From positions 27,836,727 to 27,900,726 of the forward strand of contig CM038048.1 in NCBI GenBank assembly GCA_021397845.1: a DNA stretch of 64,000 bases, given 5' to 3'. Source of the DNA: Areca catechu. Taxonomy: Eukaryota; Streptophyta; Magnoliopsida; Arecales; Arecaceae. Positions 56,790 to 64,000 of the stretch are shown piece by piece (positions within the stretch are counted from its first letter, which is position 1; the number at the start of each line of letters is the position of its first letter). The notes beneath the pieces were generated by a model that made no database searches, was not told where the DNA came from, and saw only the letters and a list, made by a program, of their open reading frames with translations. The translations under genes and the position numbers were made by a program.

Positions 56790-57061
56790 GACTTCCTCTC
56801 TGAACCACTGTCAGAATCTAATTCAAGAGCTATGCTGATGCCTGACAAGATACAAGTGCTCTCCTAGATGTTGAAGTTCGCTCTGTCGAAGTTTGCCTAG
56901 CTTCTCTCCTTAATCTATGCAAAGTTCTTTCAATTTCTGGATCAAATTTTAATTCACCCGAATAAGAGGTTCGAGTCACAAACTATAAATCAGCAGGAAT
57001 TACTAATAAAGTGCTTACTCAAGACCTGCAAATCACAAATAATTTGATTAAAAAAAATTCA
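56790..57061 (-). other. Leader of copy D between PBS and gag
   Basis: About 270 bp, no domain. In element sense it lies between the PBS and the gag start at 56789. Confidence 0.6.
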
Positions 57062-57080
57062 GTCCCCGTCAATGGAGCTA
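57062..57080 (-). promoter_or_regulatory. Primer-binding site of copy D, tRNA-Asp type
   Basis: Element sense reads tagctccattgacggggac, close to the Athila PBS TGGCGCCGTTGCCGGGGAC, six bases from the LTR end at 57087. Confidence 0.75.
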
Positions 57081-57086
57081 AGTTTT

Positions 57087-59014
57087 TGATGCTTGTCGAA
57101 TTCATCAAAAATTAATTACTGTTCACTAATTCTTATAATATTTCTTATAATATTAGTGAGTCCAGGTTGAACCCTAGAGACTGAATGTGATAATCAAATT
57201 ATGTAACTAAACGGGGTGTTTTGAATAATTATGAAAATAACTAAGTAATTACGCAAATAAGGAAAAACTCTAATTAAATTTAGATTTGTTTCAATTTCAA
57301 TTTAAGTTTGATTCAAGGAATTTTTGTGCTAGTTAGCAGATTAATCATCGGTACATAAACATATTATTCCTTTTCTAAATACTTAGTCGAAGACTTATCC
57401 AGGAGCTAGATAAATCTAATCATCCCTACATTCATTAATTCAAGTCAGGTGCCTAAATAAAATTCTTACCAATGAACCAATTGGTATTAAGCAATCCTCA
57501 TGCATTCATTGATAGCATTACATACTAGGATGAAGCTAAACATGAACAATAATTAGATAAGCATAAATTGTTTAATTCATTTTATGTTTCTTTTTTAGAC
57601 AGATGAAAACTGGGATCATAATCATTTTGTCTAAGTACTACGTTAATCAAGTTGCATAACAATTACGGATTACGAACTTAGTTTAGCATTCAATAATGTA
57701 GACAATCAATTAATATGCCTCTTAATCAATTAAACTATACAATAAATCGATAATAGGAAACATAGATATCCAGTAAAAAAAATTATATTAAATTAATATT
57801 AAAATCTTATAATCATGTTAACATAGTTACCTGTCTCTTAAATCGAAACAAAAAAATTATTCAATTATAAAATAAAAAATAAAAAAAAAGATTTGATTTC
57901 CTCCCACTGTAAAAAATCTCTTGCTCTAGGTTCTGCACCGAACTCTGTCCTGCAGCAAAATATTCTCTCTGTTCCTCTCTGTGTTGGGCGACGGCATTAA
58001 TTTATAAAAGAGGAATTAGATCCGTCGCAGATGGAAAAGCAGCATTGATTTCTTCCGGTTCTCAATACAAACTCAACCGCCGCTCTCTCAAATCACTCAA
58101 AACGTAAACTCTTCGGTGTTATCCGTCGATCCATCGGTGCTGTCCATGCAAAGTCCGACTCTTCCATTGACACATCCAGTCTCCCTTAGATATTGAATCT
58201 CCCGACAACGTGTTGCAGCGACAAGTGATGATGGGAAGAACTGGGACGGAGAACAGAGGACGGCTTAGTTCGGTAATGTGGAAGACGGTGGCGGTGTGGT
58301 TGTTTGGAAAGAGGATGGCCACAGTGAACCGGAATAGAGGCGGAAAGGGCGGCAGCTTGGCACGAACATGGAGGAGACCAAACATTATAATCTGGGAGGA
58401 TGAGGGGCGGCGACTCACGGGCATTTGGAGAAGGATTGGACGACGGTGGAGGTGGGAAGAAATCCAAGAGATGCAGCAAAGAAGATGACAGTTTTTGGGA
58501 TTTTTCCGGCCATTCACGGCTTCTCCGGCAAGAGAGAAGGGTCCCGGCGATGAGAGAAGAAGGTCCGGCAACTTCTCCGGCGAGAACACGGCTTGGGTTG
58601 GCCTGTGGTCCACGGATCTGTTCCGTGGACCAGCGGTAATGGAGGAAAATGGACCATGTGCTACTTCGTGAACCAACTTGCCTTAAATCCAGTGCTTTAA
58701 AAAGCGTGCTAATTAATGACAATTTACTAATTCTTTCAAAAATCATTTTCTGGCTCAATTGAAGTCCAAATTGCACACTGTTTGCGCTGTTGGATCTCAA
58801 AAATCGTACTCTACAACTTCACTGAAGACCATTTTTCCCAATTCTGACTCTATAATTTTAAAAAAATCTGCGAGGAGTCAAAAGATGAAATTAAACAATT
58901 ATGAAAATTAATCTTCAAACATAAATTTATACATTAATCATCGCAATGAGAAAATAAATATATCAAATAAATTAAATTTAAGAAAAAATACAATGTATAA
59001 TTATGTCCTTATCA
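57087..59014 (-). repeat. 5' LTR of Athila-like copy D
   Basis: Starts TGATGCTTGTCG and ends CTTATCA. It contains the perfect form of the inverted repeat, ggtccacgga/tccgtggacc with a 5-base loop (58607-58631), and minus-strand frames 58676-58119 and 58800-58186 equivalent to those in the other LTR. Confidence 0.9.
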
Positions 59015-59019
59015 GTGAG

Positions 59020-59897
59020 CCCTCCAAGGAGATCTCCACACTGATACACATAGGAAGAAATCTCTACATCGTATGGGCTATAGAAAAATAGCTGGTGGAT
59101 GGGTCAGACGGGAGTCAGGCTAGGAGCCAGACGAAGAGGACGATCTTAAAGCTGTAGAGGCAGGATCTTGTGGACTTGCATCACATATTAGTCCCCCCAG
59201 ACCTACTCTTGTTGGTGCTTTAGAGTCAGAGCTTGTGACTCCTGCTTCTGCTTTAGCTTCTGAAGACTCTACAGTTACAGATTCTACTTTTGAGTAGAAG
59301 ATCACTAAGCAATTCACTATAGTTCAGGAGGAGATATGAGGTGTGTCTGTCAGGACTAACCGGTTACAGCTTGAGCTACATGGACTGAGAGTTCATACAG
59401 ATGAGCAGGTCACAGCTATCAGGTAGATTATGGAGACAGGATTTGCTGAGATCAGAGATATGTTGAGATCCCTGTTGCCTCCAGCTGGACCTTCAGTTCC
59501 ACCTCCTCCTCCTTCGCTGGTAGATGGTGATGATCATGATGATAGTACATATGGTGATGATGACAGTGATGGTGATGGTGATGATGGTGATGATGGTACT
59601 GGTGCAGGTGGTGGTCAGACTGTCAGTGGCGATACAATTATTGAGGATCAGCCTGTAGTCAGTTCTTCAGATGTTCCTACACAGGCTTCAAACCCTACTC
59701 CTGATACTCAGGCCCCTGATTCAGATTTTGTGATACCTGCAGAGACTCTTAGATCCCATGCCACTAGGACCTCTAGGGTTATAGATCGATCTGGCCCTTC
59801 ACTTAGGACTAGGAGTATATTGCATAAGACTCCTAGATCTTCATCTTCTAGGATCATGGCATCCATAGTTCTAGAGTTTTCATCTGATGAGGAGTAG
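59020..59897 (+). pseudogene. Post-pol extra ORF of copy A, second part
   Basis: After the target duplication the frame resumes as PSKEISTLIHIGRNLYIVWA, continuing the sentence cut at 50652. It then gives an acidic/Ser-Thr-rich stretch (TLVGALESELVTPASALASE), stops at about 59294, 59336 and 59425 (TAG, TGA, TAG, all possible C-to-T products), and the open piece 59430-59897 with an Asp/Gly-rich GATGGT-repeat section (59520-59605) and the end VLEFSSDEE. The C-terminal pattern SSxxEE also ends the copy C ORF. Confidence 0.75.
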
Positions 59898-60421
59898 CCT
59901 CACAGATGTTATGCTATATTTGCATTTCATGTATTCTTTATGATGTATTTTCAGTTTATGCTACGTTGTAGTTTTAGTTTATGCTATGCTTGTATTTGTT
60001 TATTGTACTGAAACTCTTTATATATATATGAAAGTTATGTTTCTCAGTTATGAAAGTTGCATTATTACTCTTCTTTTTATCTAATTGACTTTTTGGTTTA
60101 ACAAAAGCATTAATTTAGGGGGAGAAACTCCTTTTAATGCTTAATGATGATAAAAAGGAGGAGTAAGATCAGATAAAATTGATTATATAAGCACAATTCC
60201 CAACATTTTCAATAATATTCACTATCTACTTAAGATAGGGGGAGAAAATGAAAAAAACTAATCTTGAAACACTTGAGACATTGGTGCATAAACTAAATAA
60301 CTGATACTTTTTCATCTAAATACTTGTATGAACTTTGATATATTGACAATTGTGAAACATGTTTAATGAACTTGTTCAATACTTTCGAAAATATGCTTAT
60401 ATACTCAAAGTTTTATCATCA
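59898..60421 (+). other. 3' non-coding region of copy A with repeated purine boxes
   Basis: No frame. It has 'tttatatatatatgaaag' near 60018 and purine boxes 'agggggagaaa' at about 60117 and 60237 and 'aaaaaggaggagtaag' near 60152, before the true polypurine tract. Confidence 0.6.
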
Positions 60422-60437
60422 TCAAAAAGAGGAAGAT
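60422..60437 (+). promoter_or_regulatory. Polypurine tract of copy A
   Basis: TCAAAAAGAGGAAGAT directly precedes the 3' LTR start TGTTGACC, in the same position and form as in copy C. Confidence 0.85.
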
Positions 60438-61146
60438 TGTTGACCTTGGTTCTTGATTTTGATGGATAATAAAATGTTGAGTATATGTAAGTACTAACAT
60501 TTCAATTGGAGTAGTGAATTCTAGGTTGCAGGTACATCAAATTCTCCACTCAAGAGTATTAAAGTTATGGATATCAAAGCAAGATGAATTTCAATGTTTA
60601 AGAGATCTTCTCACCTTAGAATGCCATGAAAATGATCACTTTGACCTTTATGGAGAAGAAATTGGAAGTCTAATGAAAAAAAAATTGAGAATTTTGGAGT
60701 TTGGCATACATTTTGGAAATGGCATAGATCAAGTGTTGACCTAAGTGTCGACTCATAGAGCAAGTGTCAACACCTCTGAAGACTAGCACATAGAGTTTCA
60801 ACTGGCATACCAAGTGTCGACCTAAGTATCGACTCACAAGATTCAAGTATCGATTCATAGATCGACTCAAGGCCTGAGAACAGAAATGGATAGAACATCA
60901 TTTTTTGGACTTAAATGAAGTGTCAACTCATAAGAATCAAGTATTGCCTCACAAGATTCAAGTGTCGACTCACAGATCGACTCATGGCCTAAGACAAGAA
61001 ACAAAACAAAACAGTGTTATTCTTGGAGTTTTTTTGCCTAGTGCTGATCCAAGTGTTGACTCACAATTTCAAGTGTCGACTCACAGGTCGACTCATAGCC
61101 TAAGACCAGAAGTGAAACAGAACCTTGGAAACTCAAGATTTATACC
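60438..61146 (+). repeat. 3' LTR of copy A, first part
   Basis: Matches 42790-43510 through 'ttttgatggataa', 'ctccactcaagagtat' and the GTCGACTC array (60730-61110) up to 'aactcaagatttatacc', where copy B is inserted. Confidence 0.9.
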
Positions 61147-61477
61147 TGTTGACCCCATAAGTGATTTTGATGATAACAAAATATTGGATGTTGGCTTTGA
61201 CTCCTTAGTTTTGATGATTAACAAAAGGTTGAGTATATGTTTGGACTAATGTTTAATCTCAAGATAAAGTTTCAGGACTTAGATTATTCAAAAAGAGTAT
61301 CATAAGGACAATGATGAAACTAAGTTTACCTGATTTGGAAATGAGCTCTTCTACCTTGGACAAGATCAAAATTCTCATACTGGACCTTATTGTTAAGAAA
61401 TATTCGACAAAAAAAATAAAGGCTTAAAAAAACTCAAGCATGGCATGCAAATCTCAAGAGTTTCAGAAAGATTCAGA

Positions 61478-61775
61478 TCAGAGGTCGACCCCCAGAGGTC
61501 GACACCTTGTCAAAGGTCGACCACCAGAGGTCGACTCATGAAGAAAAAGAAAAGTTTAGCATGGCCGGCACGGCAAAGTCTCAGTGGCACGCTTCAGAGG
61601 TCGACCACCAGAGGTCAACACCTGTCCAGAGGTCGACACCAGAGGTCGACTCATAGCCTGAGAATTCAAATGGGCAGAACTATGGTATTCTGAACTTTTG
61701 CCTAAACTTTACTGGAGGTCGACTCATGAGGTCGACACTTGATCCAGAGGTCGACTCATGAGGTCGACTCATGGC
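61478..61775 (+). repeat. AGAGGTCGACTCATG motif array in LTR of copy B
   Basis: About twelve copies of agaggtcgac followed by ccc, caccag, acc or tcatg. It occupies the same LTR position as the arrays of copies A and C. Confidence 0.85.
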
Positions 61776-62211
61776 ATAACGGCTAGTTTTTCTGAACTTC
61801 TGATTTGATTTCCAACGGCCATAAACGGCCATATTTTTTAATCTAACGGTCTTGTGGAGTTGTTTCAGCATGAATGAGGTATTTAACCTCCACCAAACTT
61901 CAAAAAAGAAAAGGAGACAAAGTGAAAAAGTGTTGATTCAAAGTACAAAGCCTTCAATCACTTCCAAGCAAAAAGAGTGAGAAAACCAAGAGATTCCCTA
62001 GCCAAAAAGTCTTCCATCTTTGAGGAATCCAACATTCAAGTGTTTGGCATTTAGTGAGGTCCAAAGATTCCAAGGAAAAAGGCTTGAAGAGTCTCCATCA
62101 AGAGCTTCAACGAATTTATTATTGCTCAAAAGGAGTTTGTTTAGTTTTAATTCATTGTATTCATACTCTTTTGTCTTTAGCTAGTTTCAAGGGAATTTGA
62201 AACTAGAGTGA

Positions 62212-62355
62212 GGTTTGTTGGTGAGCCAATTGATAAAACCAACTAGGGTTGCTTGTTAGCCCGAAGCCAAAACAAGTGAGTAAGGTTTGTTGGTGATCCA
62301 ATTGATAAAACCAACTAGGGTTGCTTGTTAGCCCGAAGCCAAAACAAGTGTGTAA
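62212..62355 (+). repeat. 72 bp tandem duplication in LTR of copy B
   Basis: Two adjacent 72 bp units, each 'ggtttgttggtga(g/t)ccaa' to 'aaaacaagtg(a/t)gtaa', differ at two positions only. The LTR of copy A has this segment once, so the duplication is recent. Confidence 0.9.
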
Positions 62356-62664
62356 GGTTTTGACTTGTGAGTCTGGTAAAACAAGTCGGCTGTAATCTAA
62401 AGATTATAGTGAAATTCCCAAGTGGAGCTTGGGGAGTGGATGTAGGTGCTAGGTGCACCGAACCACTATATTTCTTGTGTGTTTGCATTGCCTTTCTCTT
62501 TAACTTCTTTAGCTCTTTAATTGCCATTTTATTTCATTGCTTCCATTGCACAATTCTTAAAGCACTATCACTCTTCACCTTAAAACTTGATAGCACATAT
62601 ATTGCCTTAAATTTTTAAATACCCAATTCACCCCCCCTCTTGGGCACCATATCTGGGCAACAAG

Positions 62665-62676
62665 TGGTATCAGAGC
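62665..62676 (+). promoter_or_regulatory. Primer-binding site of copy B
   Basis: TGGTATCAGAGC, two bases after the LTR end, is a perfect initiator tRNA-Met PBS, unlike the mutated sites of copies A, C and E. Confidence 0.9.
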
Positions 62677-62719
62677 GCCGGTACTCTCTTGTAGGTCCAA
62701 CGATCTTGAGTGAAAGATC

Positions 62720-64000
62720 ATGGCCGCCCCAATTGGAATGGCTATAGTTGAAGGACAAGCATCAAATCGCCCTCCTTTGTTTAATGGCACAAACTACACA
62801 TATTGGAAAACTCGTATGCGTATTTATTTACAAGCTGTAGATTATCATATATGGAGAGTAATTACCAAAGGGCCTCATCAGCCCACTCACTTGGTTAATG
62901 GCATTATCACCCCGAAATCTGAAGAAGAATGGGATGACAATGACATCAAACAAGCTGAGTTAAATGCTAAGGCGATGAATTTGCTATTCTGTGCACTTGA
63001 CCCTAGTGAATTTAACAGAATATCAAATTGTACTTCCGCCAAAGAAATTTGGGATACACTTGAGGTCACCCATGAGGGTACACACCAAGTGAAGACCACT
63101 GAGGTGAACATGCTCATTCATACGTATGAGATGTTCAGGATGGAACCAACTGAAAGTATAAGTGAAATGTATACTAGATTTACAAATATAGTAAATGGTA
63201 TGAGAAGTTTGGGAAAAATTATATCTAATGGTGAACTGGTTAACAAGCTTCTCAGGTCTCTTCCGGCTTCATGGGATGCGAAAGTTACAGCCATAGAAGA
63301 AGCCAAGGATGTCAACACTCTACCTCTCGAGCAGCTTCTTGGATCACTGATGACCTACGAGCTTTCACTAAAGCAGAAGACAGTGGACAATGACAAGAAA
63401 AAGAAAGCCATAGCCTTCAAGTCCACTACAAAAGAAGAGTCAAGTGATGAATCTGAAGAAGAAGAGGATGATGATGAGACAGCCCTAATTACAAGAAAAT
63501 TTAAAAGATTCATGAGAAAGAAGAAGGGCTTCTATAAGAAAAGGCCACAAAAAGGTGATCACAACAAGGAGAAGGAGAAAGAGAAAGAAAGGGATCCACC
63601 CATCTGCTTCGAGTGCAAGAAGCCTGGACATTACAAAACGGATTGCCCTTTGCTTAAAAAGAGTAGAAGGATGTTGAGAAAGAAGGCCATGATGGCTACC
63701 TGGAGTGAGAGTGAGGACTCCAGCAGTGAAGAAGAGCAGCAGGTAGTCGCCAACTTATGTTTCATGGCCAACGAGGATAATGAGGTAAATTCTGAACCTG
63801 AAATTGAATTCACTTTCAATGAATTGCATGATGCTTTTGATGACTTAGTAATGGAATATGAAAAATTAAAATTGAAAAATAAGAAATTAAAAAAGCAAAA
63901 TTTTGAGCTTACCAAAAATTCAGAAAAGTTTTCAAGTGAAATTGAAAATTTAACTCAAGAAAATAAGAAATTAAAAGAACATGTAAAAACTTTGACAAAT
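62720..64000 (+). CDS. Copia gag of copy B, open to the window end (partial)
   Basis: The ATG at 62720 lies 44 bases after the PBS, in good context (atcATGG), and opens a frame of 427 codons with no stop to the last base. It starts MAAPIGMAIVEGQASNRPPL and has the UBN2-type gag core (GTNYTYWKTRMRIYLQAVDY, DIKQAELNAKAMNLLFCALD, IWDTLEVTHEGTHQVK, MYTRFTNIVNGMRSLGK), an acidic segment (residues about 230-250), a complete zinc knuckle CFECKKPGHYKTDC (residues 296-309), another acidic Ser/Glu stretch and a Lys/Asn-rich coiled coil at the end. The product would be the capsid-nucleocapsid precursor, or the start of a gag-pol polyprotein; which one is not decidable because pol is outside the window. 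Confidence 0.9.
   Translation, partial: MAAPIGMAIVEGQASNRPPLFNGTNYTYWKTRMRIYLQAVDYHIWRVITKGPHQPTHLVNGIITPKSEEEWDDNDIKQAELNAKAMNLLFCALDPSEFNRISNCTSAKEIWDTLEVTHEGTHQVKTTEVNMLIHTYEMFRMEPTESISEMYTRFTNIVNGMRSLGKIISNGELVNKLLRSLPASWDAKVTAIEEAKDVNTLPLEQLLGSLMTYELSLKQKTVDNDKKKKAIAFKSTTKEESSDESEEEEDDDETALITRKFKRFMRKKKGFYKKRPQKGDHNKEKEKEKERDPPICFECKKPGHYKTDCPLLKKSRRMLRKKAMMATWSESEDSSSEEEQQVVANLCFMANEDNEVNSEPEIEFTFNELHDAFDDLVMEYEKLKLKNKKLKKQNFELTKNSEKFSSEIENLTQENKKLKEHVKTLTN

Larger units (their letters stand above)
50653..59014 (-). mobile_element. Athila-like Ty3-gypsy element (copy D), gag-pro type, pol deleted
   Basis: 8.36 kb on the minus strand with LTRs of 2005 bp (50653-52657) and 1928 bp (57087-59014), each TGATGCTTG...CTTATCA in plus sense. 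Flanks are gcgag (50648-50652) and gtgag (59015-59019), a target duplication with one C/T difference. The internal part has an Athila PBS, gag and protease, then directly the integrase C-terminus; RT, RNase H and the integrase core are gone. The two LTRs are similar at roughly nine positions in ten or better by eye. Confidence 0.9.
42790..61146 (+). mobile_element. SIRE-like Ty1-copia element (copy A), interrupted twice
   Basis: 5' LTR 42790-44443, PBS, gag, protease, integrase, RT, RNase H, spacer with motif cluster, extra ORF, polypurine tract and 3' LTR start at 60438. Copy D sits in the extra ORF (50653-59014) and copy B sits in the 3' LTR (from 61147). Without copy D the visible part is about 10 kb. 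All coding parts have stops or frameshifts. The rest of the 3' LTR should lie past copy B outside the window. Confidence 0.9.
61147..62662 (+). repeat. 5' LTR of SIRE-like copy B
   Basis: Ends ATCTGGGCAACA before the PBS. The start is ambiguous: TGTTGACCCCATAAG at 61147 resembles the LTR start of copy C, while TGTTGGCTTTGACTCC at 61189 resembles the LTR start of copy A. It carries its own motif array (61478-61775) and a 72 bp duplication (62212-62355). Confidence 0.85.
61147..64000 (+). mobile_element. SIRE-like Ty1-copia element (copy B), running past the window end
   Basis: 5' LTR, PBS and an open gag are present; pol lies outside. It is inserted in the 3' LTR of copy A. The left flank atacc would be one target duplication if the LTR starts at 61147. 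Its gag is about the same family as that of copy A but uninterrupted, so it is the best candidate for a recently active element here. Confidence 0.85.

Noticed and set aside
59430..59897. A host gene encoding an acidic 155-residue protein
   Set aside because: The frame continues upstream through stops to the transposon-protein-like ORF of copy A and lies before its polypurine tract, so it is the tail of that ORF.

Overview
The window reads as plant nuclear DNA from repeat-rich heterochromatin. No host protein-coding gene, tRNA or rRNA could be supported. Nearly all of it is LTR retrotransposon sequence inserted element into element, plus one hAT-type MITE and one GC-rich tandem-repeat block of unknown origin. 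The Ty1-copia elements (SIRE-like and Angela-like) and Ty3-gypsy elements (CRM-like, Athila/Tat-like) are plant-specific lineages. AT-rich LTRs and family resemblance suggest a monocot, possibly a palm, but that is a weak inference from memory and not something the sequence proves.

Layout. 1-2812: GC-rich degenerate tandem arrays and an unassigned segment. 2813-14569: an Athila-like element on the minus strand that has lost most of pol; its 5' LTR is split by a complete CRM-like element (8232-14098, target duplication CTAAC). 14570-16594: 3' end of a plus-strand Athila-like element. 16595-18168: solo LTR. 18169-27468: a decayed minus-strand Tat-like gag-pol, itself broken by an Angela-like solo LTR (19165-21533, CCAAG on both sides) and an Athila/Tat-like solo LTR (25683-27116, CTATC on both sides). 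27469-42789: an Angela-like copia 5' LTR and leader; the LTR is split by a complete minus-strand SIRE-like element (28950-40382), and one LTR of that element carries the hAT MITE (29799-30053). 42790-61146 and beyond: a plus-strand SIRE-like element whose post-pol ORF is interrupted by a deleted Athila-like element (50653-59014) and whose 3' LTR is interrupted by another SIRE-like element (61147 to past the window end).

Insertion order can be read directly. CRM is younger than its Athila host. The hAT MITE is younger than SIRE copy C, C is younger than Angela copy E, and E is younger than the Tat gag. Copy D and copy B are both younger than SIRE copy A. The only open coding region without a stop is the gag of copy B (62720 to the window end), so B is probably the youngest or best-preserved element.

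Two elements (CRM-like and copy D) show the same pattern: in-frame loss of the polymerase or integrase catalytic parts, an otherwise continuous frame, and stop codons that are almost all explained by C-to-T or G-to-A changes. This fits non-autonomous families mobilised in trans and later decayed by deamination of methylated cytosine. Both complete SIRE-like elements carry a post-pol ORF, preceded in each by a cluster of the same short GTCGACTC/GAGTCGGCTC motif that is arrayed in that element's own LTR. That is the most unusual structural signal in the window.
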